Below the pieces are notes generated by a model. It was not told the DNA's origin and did no database searches. It saw nothing but the letters and a program-made list of their open reading frames with translations. Below are positions 34,780 to 43,891 of a stretch of DNA of 64,000 nt, piece after piece (position 1 is the first letter of the stretch; the number at the start of each line of letters is the position of its first letter). Made by a program: the position numbers and the translations under genes. The stretch spans positions 1 through 64,000 of the forward strand of contig SYOX01000111.1 of assembly GCA_005804885.1 (NCBI GenBank), in the 5' to 3' direction. This DNA comes from Pseudomonadota bacterium. Its GTDB lineage: Bacteria; Myxococcota_A; Bradymonadia; Bradymonadales; GCA-2716585.

Positions 34780-36023
34780 GGCGGCGTGTGGTGGTCACGG
34801 GTGTGGGCGCGGTCACGCCGCTGGGGATCGGCGCCGAGGCGCTCGGGGAGGGCCTGCTGGCGGGGCGCTCGGGCGTGGGGATGTTGACGCTCTTTGATCC
34901 GGCGGAGCTGCCGACGCGGGTGGCGGCGCAGGTGCCGCTGGGCGACGAGGCGCTGGGCTTCCGGGATCGGAAGATCGCCTTCGCGGTGATGGCGGCCGAG
35001 GAGGCTTTTTCACAATCGAGGGCGTGCGGGAGTGAGCCCGGGGGGGCGCTGGGGGGTCAAGGGGCGGGGGTGAGCCTGGGGGTGGGGCTGGAGGTCTTCT
35101 CGATGCAGGACATGGTGGCGCAGCGCCACGGCGGCGCGCAGGTGCCGTCGGACAGGCGCGCGCGGCTGACCTTCTTGCAGACCCCCTCGGATCTGTGCGT
35201 GCACCTGGTGTCGCAGGTGATCGGCGCGAGGGCGGCGCCGATCACGCACGTCTCGGCCTGCGCGGCGGGGACGGACGCGATCGGGGTGGCCTTCCGGCTG
35301 GTGGCCTCGGGTCGGCGGCGGTGGATGCTGGCGGGCGGGGCGGACTCGATGATCAACCCGCTGGGGGTGGCCGGCTTCAGCAAGCTGGGGGCGACGAGCC
35401 CGTCCTGGGAGGAGCCGCAGAAGGTCTCGCGGCCCTTTGATCGGCGCCGCAATGGCTTCGTGCTCGGCGAGGGGGCCGGGGCCTTGGTGCTGGAGGCGCG
35501 GGAGGACGCGCTGGCGCGGGGGGCGCAGATCCTGGCCGAGATCGTCGGCTACGGGTGCTCGTTTGACGCCCACGGGATCAGCGAGCCGCACCCGGACGGG
35601 CGCGGGGCCTGGCAGGCGATGGTCAGGGCGGTGGCGGACGCGGGGATCGAGCCGGGGGACATCGACGCGGTCAACGCGCACGGGACCTCGACGCCGAAGA
35701 ACGGCCCGATGGAGACGCTGGCGCTCAAGCGGCTGCTCGGAGACAGGGCCTGGTCGGTGCCGATCAGCGCCCCCAAGTCCATGATCGGCCACCTGATCAG
35801 CGCGGCGGGGGCCGTCGAGGCGGTCGGCGCGATCCACGGGATGCGGGCCGGTCGAGTGCACCCGACGATCAACCTGGATGAGCCCGATCCGCTGTGCGAC
35901 CTCGACTATGTGCCGCATGTGGCCCGCTCGGTCGAGCAGCGCCATGTCCTGTCGACCTCCTTCGCCTTTGGGGGGCAGAACGCGGCGATCGTGCTTCGTC
36001 GCCACGAGCCCGACGTGCTATAA
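34776..36023 (+). CDS. Beta-ketoacyl-ACP synthase (FabF-like)
   Basis: A 415-residue condensing enzyme: RRRVVVTGVGAVTPLG opening, nucleophile Cys162 in HVSACAAGTDAIG, His in NAHGTSTPKNGPMET, KSMIGHLISAAGA with the second His, and SFAFGGQNAAIV near the end. All catalytic residues are present. It performs decarboxylative condensation of malonyl-ACP with an acyl chain. Four-base overlap with the CLF-like gene and the adjacent ACP point to a dedicated complex. Length and motifs fit FabF/KSalpha. Confidence 0.93.
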   Translation: MRRRVVVTGVGAVTPLGIGAEALGEGLLAGRSGVGMLTLFDPAELPTRVAAQVPLGDEALGFRDRKIAFAVMAAEEAFSQSRACGSEPGGALGGQGAGVSLGVGLEVFSMQDMVAQRHGGAQVPSDRRARLTFLQTPSDLCVHLVSQVIGARAAPITHVSACAAGTDAIGVAFRLVASGRRRWMLAGGADSMINPLGVAGFSKLGATSPSWEEPQKVSRPFDRRRNGFVLGEGAGALVLEAREDALARGAQILAEIVGYGCSFDAHGISEPHPDGRGAWQAMVRAVADAGIEPGDIDAVNAHGTSTPKNGPMETLALKRLLGDRAWSVPISAPKSMIGHLISAAGAVEAVGAIHGMRAGRVHPTINLDEPDPLCDLDYVPHVARSVEQRHVLSTSFAFGGQNAAIVLRRHEPDVL

Positions 36024-36111
36024 GGGGTCAATGCAACGCAGGGAGCCTGTCGCGCGCCTGGGCCTGATCGGTCAAGCGCCGCGGGCCTCGACAGGATCGT
36101 CAGGGAGATCC

Positions 36112-36504
36112 ATGAACCGACAAGATGGGATCGACATCGTGCGCGAGACGCTGGCCGAATGCCTGGAGGCCGACCTGGAGGAGATCACGGTCGAGAGCCG
36201 GCTGGTGGGCGACCTCGGCGCGGACTCGCTCGACTTCGTGGACCTGATCTTCCTGCTGGAGGAGCGCTTCGGGGTGGAGCTGCGCGGCGGCGAGCTGGAC
36301 GCGCTGACGCGCCTGGATCCCGGCTCGGCCGACGTCATGCAGGACGGCCACCTGACCGAGGCCGTCCTGGAGCAGCTCCGGCCCTGGCTGCGGCAGCTCG
36401 AAGGGGTCTCCGAGGTGAGCCCCGGGCAGGTCTTCGGGATGATCACGGTCGAGAGCATCTGGCTGGCGATCGAGCGGGTCGTGTCCAACAAGCCCAACCC
36501 CTGA
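36112..36504 (+). CDS. Acyl carrier protein with C-terminal extension
   Basis: A 130-residue protein from ATG 36112 with AGGGAGATCC upstream. The phosphopantetheine site is Ser39 in GDLGADSLDFVDLIFLLEE, and the helix FGVELRGGELD follows. Normal ACPs have about 80 residues; here a further 40 follow (EQLRPWLRQLEG, VFGMITVESIWLAIERV), reminiscent of longer ACPs for special acyl chains such as AcpXL-type proteins. It is the last gene of the cluster and is followed by a hairpin. It should carry the growing chain for the ketosynthase, reductase and dehydratase genes upstream. Confidence 0.9.
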   Translation: MNRQDGIDIVRETLAECLEADLEEITVESRLVGDLGADSLDFVDLIFLLEERFGVELRGGELDALTRLDPGSADVMQDGHLTEAVLEQLRPWLRQLEGVSEVSPGQVFGMITVESIWLAIERVVSNKPNP

Positions 36505-36517
36505 GCCCGCCAATCGG

Positions 36518-36535
36518 GTAGACCCGCCGGTCTAC
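36518..36535 (+). terminator. Hairpin after the ACP gene
   Basis: A perfect 7-bp stem (GTAGACC, loop CGCC, GGTCTAC) starts 14 bases after the ACP stop and is followed by TCTCTTGC, a weak pyrimidine run. It plausibly ends the lipid-type operon. Confidence 0.5.
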
Positions 36536-36689
36536 TCTCTTGCGCTGAAACATGTTCTGGGCGATAGTGCCCTTCCTGACGCTGAGCCTCGCTGGCGCCC
36601 TTCAAGCGCGACCGGTGGGCCATAAGTCAGGTTGTCTATTCAAGAAAATGGCGCGACGCGCCGACCCGGATGAAGGTGGAGAGAGGCAG

Positions 36690-36923
36690 ATGGAAGAGCA
36701 GGACAACAAACCCAAGGTCGCCGTCGGTTGCAGCGGTTGCTTGACGCTCCTTTTCCTCCTGGGCGGCGTCGTGACAGGGCTTCTGCCTGTGATCACGGAC
36801 GGCAAGGCGAGCTGGGAGGAGACGGTGCCCGGGATCATCGGCACGAACGTGTGCTGCTTCCTGTCGGGCATCTTGCTGCTCGTCTCCATCATCTGGCTCG
36901 TCAAGTCGAACAAGAGCTCCTGA
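36690..36923 (+). CDS. Small two-helix membrane protein
   Basis: A 77-residue protein, MEEQDNKPKVAVGC, with GGTGGAGAGAGG before the ATG. Two hydrophobic helices are visible: about 16-35 (CLTLLFLLGGVVTGLLPVI) and 50-70 (CFLSGILLLVSIIWLV). The Cys-x-x-Cys at residues 14-17 is notable. The open frame extends upstream to 36552 but without a good ribosome-binding site. No family recognised. It stands alone between two hairpins. Confidence 0.6.
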   Translation: MEEQDNKPKVAVGCSGCLTLLFLLGGVVTGLLPVITDGKASWEETVPGIIGTNVCCFLSGILLLVSIIWLVKSNKSS

Positions 36924-36984
36924 GCCCCCTCCTCGCCCTTCATTCATCCCCAGCGCCCCCATGGCGCCCTCGACCCGCTTGCGC

Positions 36985-37006
36985 GGGCCCACCCTCGCGT
37001 GGGCCC
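36985..37006. terminator. GC-rich hairpin between the small membrane protein and the macroglobulin gene
   Basis: A perfect 8-bp stem, GGGCCCAC and GTGGGCCC, with a six-base loop, lies 60 bases after the stop of the small membrane protein. There is no T-run after it, so its role as terminator is tentative. Confidence 0.4.
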
Positions 37007-37100
37007 GGTGGGCGTCACAGCACCCCCTTATGATACCGTGACTTGCGCGCCCCCGTGCGCCTGAGTGATAGTCGAGCCATTGACGTCCGGCGAGGTGCGC

Positions 37101-40100
37101 ATGAGCTCAATGGCAGGTCCGGTAAAGCAGTTCTTCCTCCGCTGGCTTGGCCCGCTGGCGATCATGGCGGCGATCTTCGTCATCAGCGGCGTCCTCGGCC
37201 GACCCGTCGACGAAGGCGACCTGAGCGCGCGGGTCATCTGGCCCGAGCGCCTGAGCGCCTCGACGCCGGGCGTCCTCGTGATCGTCGCGCGCGACACCGG
37301 CGAGCTGGACTCCCCGCCCATCTCCGGTGCGTCCGTCGCGCTCTACCAGATGTCGGGCGCGGGCCGGTCGCGGTGGCAGAGCGGGCAGGATCTGGCCGAG
37401 CAGGTCGCTGGCGACATCGGCCTGCGGGCCATCGCCACCGGCAAGACGGACGCCTCCGGGCACGCGCTGATCGTCCTGCCGCCCGTCACCCGGGACACAG
37501 ACGGCGCGGGCATCCAGCGGTCAGAGGGCGAGGACATCGCGCTCCTGTTGCGCGTCGAGCGCGAGGGCGATCAGCGCGTCATGCGGCGCGTCTACAGCCT
37601 GCCGGCGGAGGCCCGCCTGGCCCTGACCTCGGACCGCCCGCTCTACCAGCCCGGCCAGCCCATCAAGCTCAGGGCCCTGGGCGTCGACCCCGACAGCGGA
37701 CGCCCGATCAGCGGGGCGATCAAGTGGACCGCCCGCGATCCGCGCGGCAACCTCGTCCTTCAGGAAGAGGGCGAGCTGAGCGCCGCCGGGATCGCCGCGA
37801 TCGAGCTGCCGCTGTCGAGCCAGTGCGTCCAGGGCCAGTACAACCTCCAGGTCGAGTACTCCGGGGTTCAGGCCACCCTGGCCGTGGACGTGCGCCCCTT
37901 CAGGTTGCCGCGCTACAAGGTCGAGGTGGCCCCCGATCGAGGCGCGATCCAGCCGGGCGAGACCCTCGCGGGGAAGGTGCGGGCGCGCTTCACCTACGGG
38001 GACCCCGTCGGGGGCGCGCAGGTGCTCATGACGGTCGTGTTCACGCGGGTCGACGGCCGCACCGAGGCCGCCGAGATCAAAGGGGAGACGGACGCCGAGG
38101 GGGTGCTGGCCTTCTCCTGGCAGGCGCCGCCGGACCTTCGGGCGGGCGACGCGCTCTCCGTGCAGGCCGTGGTCGAGACGGAGGCCGGGCGCGCCGAGCG
38201 CGGCGTCGCCAGCGTGCAGGTCGGCGGCCAGCGGCTGTCGATGGAGCTGCTGGCCTCGGGCTCGGCCGGCTGGCTCGTGGGGGTGGAGAACAAGGGCTTC
38301 GTGATCGTGACCGACGGCGCCGGCAGGCCGGTGGCGCGCGCGTCCGTGGTGCTCAAGCTGCCCGAGCAGCGCGAGGAGCGGATCGAGAGGCTGACGACGG
38401 ACGAGGACGGGCAGGCGCGCTTCACCTGGACGCCCTACACCTCCGGGTTGACCGTCCGCGCCGAGATCTCGCCGGCCGAGGGCCAGAGTGTCCTGATCGA
38501 CCAGTCGATCGGCGGCTCCTGGGGGCGCGCCTTCATGGCGTCGCTCAGCCCGACGGCGGCGGTGGGCGAGCCCTTCACCTTCGAGGTCGGCGGGTTCTCC
38601 GGCGCCGGGACCGTGGTGGCCTTCAACCGGGGATACCCGGTGGCGGCGACCGCGGTGCACGCCAACGGAGAGACCTCGATCGACTTCGGGGACGAGGCGC
38701 GCGGGCTCGTCGTGCTCAGGCTCATCGACCAGAACGGCGGCCAGCAGGCCAGCCTGCCGGTGTGGGTGGTCCAGCGCGGCGGCGAGGCGGTCGAGATCAA
38801 GGCCGACGCCGACCTCCACGCGCCCGGAGGCAAGGCCAGCCTCGGGCTCTCCTTCCCGGCGACGGTCGACGAAGGGCAGGCCGCCCCGGTCGCCCCCGTG
38901 ACCTTCGGGATCGTGGGCGTGGACGAGGCGCTCTACGCCCTCAAGGAGCGCTCCCAGCTCCCCCTCGGGCTGCTGCTGCGCCAGGACCCCGGTCAGGCCG
39001 AGGCGATGGCCGGGGCGCTGGCGAGCGTCGAGCGCGCCAAGGCCGGCGGCGCGCTGACGCGGCGGATCGAGGCCTCGCGCTTCGCGCAGCGCTTCGCATC
39101 TTCTGGTGAAAACTTCAACAACCACGAGGACTTGACGCGGGATCTGGAGACGATCGCGCGCCGCCCGTGGGTGCACGGCTGGGTGCTGGTGCTGGCGGCG
39201 CTGGTGCTGGTGCTGGCGGCGTCGGCCATGCGGACGACAGGCCGGGCGGTGACGCGCGGGGCCTTCAGCTGGCGGCGCGCGGGGGGGCTGCTGGGGGTGG
39301 CCTTCGCGGCGCTGGTGTGCGCGCTGATCATGGGCGTGGCCTCGGGGGAGGCGCTGGCCGGCGGGCTGGTCGTCTGGGCGGGTGTGGTGCTGTGCTGGGC
39401 GGTCGCCGCGGGGATGCGCGCCCCGGAGATGCGCCTGTCGGCGTGGCTCTGGTCGGGGCTGGGGATGATCCTGCTGGCGCTGGCGATCGTGCTGACCCAG
39501 GTCAGCGTCCACGTCGAGGACTGGGTCGGCGTGGCTCTGGCCGGCGCGCTCGGCTTGCCAGCGCTGGCCTTGATCGTCGAGATCGTCCTGTGGGCCTTCG
39601 TGCTCCACGCCCGCGGGATGCGCCAGCCGGGCTTTGGCCTGATCACCATCGTGGGGATCCTCGGCGGCGGGACCTTGGGCGTGATGGGCTTCTTGACGAT
39701 GGGCCGCATGTCCCCTGACGCGGCGCGCTACGCCGAGCAGGCCATGGCCCCGTCGGGCGGCGCCTTCATGGCGAAGGCCGAGGAGGGCGCCGCCGAGAGG
39801 GAGGCGCCCGCGCCCTCCGCCGCCCCGGCCGCGAACACGCCGCAGGAGGCCCAGGAGGCGCCGCGCGTGCGCTCCTTCTTCCCCGAGACGATGATCTGGA
39901 TGCCCGAGGTGGCCTCCGACGCCGAGGGCCGGGCCAAGGTCGACCTCGACATCCCCGACAGCATCACGACGTGGCGCGTCGACGCGACGGCCACGACCTG
40001 GGACGGCCGCTTCGGCGACGGGCGCCTGGGGATGCGGGTCTGGCAGCCCTTCTTCCTGGAGCTGGAGCTGCCCACCCACCTGACCGCAGGTGACCGCGTC

Positions 40101-42035
40101 GAGGTGCCCGTCTCCGTGGTCAACAACCACGACAAGGCGCTCCGGGTGCGCCTGGAGGCGCGCGGCGAGGGGGCGCTGGAGGTCGTCGAGGCCCCCGCGG
40201 CGGTGGAGCTGGAGGCGGGCCAGCGGCAGATCGCGATCTTGAAGGTCTTCGCGCGCAGCAGCGGCGTGGGGTCCGTGACGGCCTCGGCGATCCCCGACTC
40301 GGGGCAGGGGGACGCGGTGCGGCGGGAGGCCTCGGTGCGGCCGGACGGGCGAGAGCTCACCAGGACGCGCTCGGGGCTCGTCCGCAAGGGCTTCCGCACC
40401 GCGATCGACGTGCCGGGCAGCGCGCTGGAGGGCAGCGCCTCGGCCAGCGCCGCCATCTTCCCGAGCGCGATCTCCGACGCCGAGGACGGCCTCGACGGGA
40501 TGCTGCGCGGCCCGATGGGCTGCTTCGAGCAGACCTCCTCGGCCAACTACCCCAACGTCATGATCCTGCGCGCGCTGCGGCAGGTCGAGCCCTCCAAGTG
40601 GCCCAAAGGAAAGGAGAAATGGCAAGAGGAGGTCGTCAAGGCGCGCAAGCACCTGGCGATGGGCTACCAGAAGATCCTCAGCTTCCAGCTCGACTCGGGC
40701 GCCTTCTCCCTCTACAACGACGCCCAGTCCCACGGCTGGGAGCGGCAGCCCGACATCATGCTGACGGCCTACGGCGTGATGCAGCTGACCGAGATGGCCA
40801 CCGTCTACCCCGTCGACAAGGCCGTCATCGAGCGCGCGACCCGCTGGCTGGCCAGCCAGCAGAACCCCGGCGGCACCTGGCCCGTCTACGCGGGCCGGAT
40901 CTCGGGCGGCGCCTGGAGGAGCAACGACGACGCGGCGCAGCTGCGCTCGACGGCCTTCGTCGCCTGGGCGCTGCTCCAGGCCCCCAGCGCCGACCTGACC
41001 CGCGCGGCCACCGACAAGGCCCTGGACCACCTGGAGCGCTCCGCCGGCGAGTCCGGCGCCCCCGACACGGTCGCGCTCTCCGTCAACGCCCTCGTGGCAG
41101 GCCGACGCGCCGAGGCCGCCGCCCAGCTCTCCGACCGACTCGCGGCGCTGGCCCAGCGCCAGGACGACGCGGTCTGGTGGGTGATGTCGGGCTCAAGCTG
41201 GATGGGCGGCTGGGGCCAGTACGCCGACCTGGAGGCCACGGCGCTGGCCGCCTACGCCCTGCTCTCGGTCGAAAAGCACGGCGAGCTCCTCCAGCCCGCC
41301 CTGCGACACCTCGCCCAATCCCGCTCCCCCTGGGGCGGCTGGGGCTCGACCCAGGCTACCGTCTGGACCCTGCGGGCGCTGGAGAAGATCCGATCGCTGG
41401 ACACCGGCCGCGTCGTCCTGTCCGTCTTCCTCGACGAACAGCCCTGGGCCGAGGACAACCCCTCCAGCCCTTCGGAGGGCAAGGTGATCGTCGAGCCCGG
41501 CGACGCCCTCGTCCACCGCTTCTCCAAGCCCTCCATCGCCGTCGGACAGTCCCACTTCATGGTCCAGACCTCGTCCAGCACGGCGGCCATGGCCCAGGCC
41601 ACCGCCCGCTACGCCCTGGCCTGGGGCGACCCCGCCGCCCAGGTCAACGGCGAGCGCCTGGCCATCTCCATCGTCTCCAACTTCAAGGCCGTCTCTCGCG
41701 GCGGCCAGGTCGAGGTCACCGCCAAGGTCCGAAACCCCGGCCGCGACGCCTACGGCGCCTCCATCGTCGAGCTGCCCCTGCCCCCCGGCGCCTTCGTCGA
41801 CCCCGATCAGTTCGAAAGCTGGCAGAAGGCCCGCCTCATCGACACCTTCGAGGTCCTGCCCACCTGCGTCCGCCTCTACATCTCCGGCTTCGACCCCCTC
41901 CAGGATCGCGCCTTCACCTACCGCTTCAGGGCCCTCGTCCGCGGCGAATTCTCCCTGCCCCCCGCCCGCGCCTACCTCTTCTACGCCCCCGAGCCCGTCA
42001 CCGAGGTCGACGGCGGCGACCTCCGCGTCGATTGA
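37101..42035 (+). CDS. Alpha-2-macroglobulin family protein with thioester and membrane insert
   Basis: A 1644-residue protein starting MSSMAGPVKQ after GCGAGGTGCGC. One N-terminal membrane helix (about 12-32) is followed by beta-sandwich MG domains (LTSDRPLYQPGQPIKLRAL). Six hydrophobic helices follow at about residues 688-870, then an Ala/Pro/Glu linker, the A2M signature RSFFPETMIWMPEV, and the thioester motif GPMGCFEQTSSANYPN at about 1137-1152. An alpha-toroid (CFEQ to YADLEATALAAYAL) and a receptor-binding-like end come last. Family members trap proteases through bait cleavage and thioester attack; bacterial ones guard the periplasm. The internal membrane block is unusual; even helix number would keep both halves outside. 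Confidence 0.92.
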   Translation: MSSMAGPVKQFFLRWLGPLAIMAAIFVISGVLGRPVDEGDLSARVIWPERLSASTPGVLVIVARDTGELDSPPISGASVALYQMSGAGRSRWQSGQDLAEQVAGDIGLRAIATGKTDASGHALIVLPPVTRDTDGAGIQRSEGEDIALLLRVEREGDQRVMRRVYSLPAEARLALTSDRPLYQPGQPIKLRALGVDPDSGRPISGAIKWTARDPRGNLVLQEEGELSAAGIAAIELPLSSQCVQGQYNLQVEYSGVQATLAVDVRPFRLPRYKVEVAPDRGAIQPGETLAGKVRARFTYGDPVGGAQVLMTVVFTRVDGRTEAAEIKGETDAEGVLAFSWQAPPDLRAGDALSVQAVVETEAGRAERGVASVQVGGQRLSMELLASGSAGWLVGVENKGFVIVTDGAGRPVARASVVLKLPEQREERIERLTTDEDGQARFTWTPYTSGLTVRAEISPAEGQSVLIDQSIGGSWGRAFMASLSPTAAVGEPFTFEVGGFSGAGTVVAFNRGYPVAATAVHANGETSIDFGDEARGLVVLRLIDQNGGQQASLPVWVVQRGGEAVEIKADADLHAPGGKASLGLSFPATVDEGQAAPVAPVTFGIVGVDEALYALKERSQLPLGLLLRQDPGQAEAMAGALASVERAKAGGALTRRIEASRFAQRFASSGENFNNHEDLTRDLETIARRPWVHGWVLVLAALVLVLAASAMRTTGRAVTRGAFSWRRAGGLLGVAFAALVCALIMGVASGEALAGGLVVWAGVVLCWAVAAGMRAPEMRLSAWLWSGLGMILLALAIVLTQVSVHVEDWVGVALAGALGLPALALIVEIVLWAFVLHARGMRQPGFGLITIVGILGGGTLGVMGFLTMGRMSPDAARYAEQAMAPSGGAFMAKAEEGAAEREAPAPSAAPAANTPQEAQEAPRVRSFFPETMIWMPEVASDAEGRAKVDLDIPDSITTWRVDATATTWDGRFGDGRLGMRVWQPFFLELELPTHLTAGDRVEVPVSVVNNHDKALRVRLEARGEGALEVVEAPAAVELEAGQRQIAILKVFARSSGVGSVTASAIPDSGQGDAVRREASVRPDGRELTRTRSGLVRKGFRTAIDVPGSALEGSASASAAIFPSAISDAEDGLDGMLRGPMGCFEQTSSANYPNVMILRALRQVEPSKWPKGKEKWQEEVVKARKHLAMGYQKILSFQLDSGAFSLYNDAQSHGWERQPDIMLTAYGVMQLTEMATVYPVDKAVIERATRWLASQQNPGGTWPVYAGRISGGAWRSNDDAAQLRSTAFVAWALLQAPSADLTRAATDKALDHLERSAGESGAPDTVALSVNALVAGRRAEAAAQLSDRLAALAQRQDDAVWWVMSGSSWMGGWGQYADLEATALAAYALLSVEKHGELLQPALRHLAQSRSPWGGWGSTQATVWTLRALEKIRSLDTGRVVLSVFLDEQPWAEDNPSSPSEGKVIVEPGDALVHRFSKPSIAVGQSHFMVQTSSSTAAMAQATARYALAWGDPAAQVNGERLAISIVSNFKAVSRGGQVEVTAKVRNPGRDAYGASIVELPLPPGAFVDPDQFESWQKARLIDTFEVLPTCVRLYISGFDPLQDRAFTYRFRALVRGEFSLPPARAYLFYAPEPVTEVDGGDLRVD

Positions 42036-42146
42036 CCCCCATCAACCGCGCGATCACCCCTTCACCCACGACCGCCGAAGACATCGGCCCAAGAACTGAA
42101 TAGATACCTGGCTTTACGAGCCTCGCGGACACCCCAGGAGCCCCTC

Positions 42147-43628
42147 ATGACCACCCTCGACGCCCTCGAACCCGCCCTCGTCTGGCAGCTCTTCGCTGGC
42201 CTCTCGTCCTTCCCTCGACCCTCCAAGCACGAGGCCCGCGTCCGCGACTGGATCATCGCCCTGGCCCACGAGCGCGGCTTCACCACCGCCGTCGACCCCG
42301 CCGGCAACCTCCGCGTCGACGTCCCCGCCTCCCCAGGCTTCGAAGACGCCCAGCTCCTCGTCATCCAGGGCCACCTCGACATGGTCACCGAGGCCAACCC
42401 CGACTCCACCCACGACTTCTTCAACGATCCCATCACCCTCATCGTCGATCGCGAGCCCGGCGGCCGCCAGATCGTCCGCGCCGACGCCACCACCCTCGGC
42501 GCCGACAACGGCATCGGCGTCTCCCTCGCCCTGGCCGCCGCCCTCGACCCCCAGACCATCCACGGCCCCTTCGAACTCCTCCTGACCGTCGACGAGGAGA
42601 TGGGCCTGACCGGCGCCAACGCCCTCTCCCCCGACTTCTTCTCCGCCCGCCGCATGATCAACCTCGACTCCGAAGACGACGGCGCCCTCTACATCGGCTG
42701 CGCCGGCGGCATGGACACCTCCTGGCGCTTCGACCTCCCCACCTCCCCCCTCGACCCCGACCTCGCCCTGGCCCGCGTCGTCGTCGGCGGCCTGCGCGGC
42801 GGACACTCCGGCGGCGACATCCACGAGAACCGCGGCAACGCCCTCAAGGCCCTCACCCGCGTCCTGCGCGCCGCCCCCTCCCTCCGCATCGTCTCCATCG
42901 ACGGCGGCAGCAAGCGCAACGCCATCCCTCGCCATGCCAACGCCCTCGTCGCCGCTCCCCCCGCCGCCATCGCCGCGCTGACCCAGGCCGCCTCCCGCGT
43001 CCGCGACGCCGTCGCCGCCGAATCCTACGAGCCCGACGCCGACGTCCACCTCGTCACCGAGGACCTCAACGCCGACGCCGCCCTCTCCATCGACGACACC
43101 GCTCGCCTCCTGGCCGCCCTCTGCGCCGCCCCCAGCGGCGTCACCGTCATGCACCCCAGGGTCGAGGGCCTCGTCCAGACCTCCAACAACCTCTCCACCG
43201 CCACCACCACCTCGGCCGCCGCCGACCGCCTCTCCATCGAGATCGGCCTCCTCTCCCGCAGCTCCACCACCTCCCTCCTGTACGCCCTGACCGACCAGCT
43301 GCTCGCCCTCGGCCAGCTCTCCGGCGCCGCCGTCGAACAGTACGGCGAATACCCCGGCTGGAACCCCGACCCCGACTCCCCCCTCCTGGCCACCTGCGTC
43401 CAGGTCCACCAGGCCCTCTTCGACAAGCCCCCCCGCATCCTCGCCATCCACGCCGGCCTCGAATGCGGCGTCATCGGCGACCGCGTCGGCGGCCTCGAAG
43501 CCATCTCCTTCGGACCCGACATCCGCGGCGCACACAGCCCCTCCGAGCGCGTCTACGTCGACTCCGTCCAACGCTGCTGGACCTACCTCCGCGCCGTCCT
43601 CGACACGCTCGCCCGAGCGCCCCGCTGA
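42147..43628 (+). CDS. pepD: Aminoacyl-histidine dipeptidase PepD (M20 family)
   Basis: A 493-residue cytosolic metallopeptidase; CAGGAGCCCCTC precedes the ATG. Metal and catalytic blocks match PepD: VIQGHLDMV, TTLGADNGIGVSLAL, LLTVDEEMGLTGANAL, LRGGHSGGDIHENRGNA, and AIHAGLECGVIG. It hydrolyses a broad range of dipeptides using two zinc or cobalt ions. The last 26 bases of the gene are the start of a stretch that reappears at 47793 (see the repeat entries). Codon use is extremely C-rich at third positions. Confidence 0.95.
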   Translation: MTTLDALEPALVWQLFAGLSSFPRPSKHEARVRDWIIALAHERGFTTAVDPAGNLRVDVPASPGFEDAQLLVIQGHLDMVTEANPDSTHDFFNDPITLIVDREPGGRQIVRADATTLGADNGIGVSLALAAALDPQTIHGPFELLLTVDEEMGLTGANALSPDFFSARRMINLDSEDDGALYIGCAGGMDTSWRFDLPTSPLDPDLALARVVVGGLRGGHSGGDIHENRGNALKALTRVLRAAPSLRIVSIDGGSKRNAIPRHANALVAAPPAAIAALTQAASRVRDAVAAESYEPDADVHLVTEDLNADAALSIDDTARLLAALCAAPSGVTVMHPRVEGLVQTSNNLSTATTTSAAADRLSIEIGLLSRSSTTSLLYALTDQLLALGQLSGAAVEQYGEYPGWNPDPDSPLLATCVQVHQALFDKPPRILAIHAGLECGVIGDRVGGLEAISFGPDIRGAHSPSERVYVDSVQRCWTYLRAVLDTLARAPR

Positions 43629-43782
43629 ACTACCCACCCTCCGAGATCCAGGCGCGGAGCGATGCGAAGATCATCAATCAGAACAAGGAGTTGGGCGTGA
43701 TACGAGCGATCCTTGGGGCGAGCCTCGGCGGGGCGGTCGGGCTCATCTCCTCATGGGCCGTCATCCTGATCACCCTGCCGGA
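43603..43782 (+). repeat. Direct repeat copy A (PepD 3' end plus small membrane gene 5' half)
   Basis: These 180 bases match 47793-47969 closely by eye (ACACGCTCGCCCGAGC through ATCACCCTGCCGGA). They include the final codons of pepD, the spacer, the ribosome-binding site AACAAGGAGTTGGGC and the first 29 codons of a two-helix membrane protein gene. The match stops sharply at 43782. Confidence 0.85.
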
Positions 43783-43891
43783 CGCCCACGGCAAGCCTGC
43801 CGAAGTGCGATACGAACACGACGCGCCCATCTGGATCCCCCGCGCTCTCTCAACCCCTGATCGCGCGCAGCCCTCGCCTCGACATCGGTGA
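43697..43891 (+). pseudogene. Truncated copy of the two-helix membrane protein gene at 47884
   Basis: Reading from GTG 43697 gives MIRAILGASLGGAVGLISSW and on to ITLPD, almost identical to the intact protein at 47884. Then the frame runs into unrelated sequence (AHGKPAEVRYEHDAPIW) and stops at 43891. The second membrane helix is lost. The break coincides, within about 15 bases, with the start of the 180-nt dispersed repeat at 43796, so recombination or insertion at the repeat probably destroyed it. A fused 64-residue peptide could still be made. Confidence 0.75.

Noticed and set aside
37521-41030. Long minus-strand open frame opposite the alpha-2-macroglobulin gene
   Set aside because: Low-complexity Arg/Pro/Gly/His translation and a fully supported A2M frame on the other strand.
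42114-43637. Minus-strand open frame opposite pepD, rich in Gly/Val/Asp
   Set aside because: PepD motifs on the plus strand are unambiguous; the mirror frame arises from C-rich third positions.
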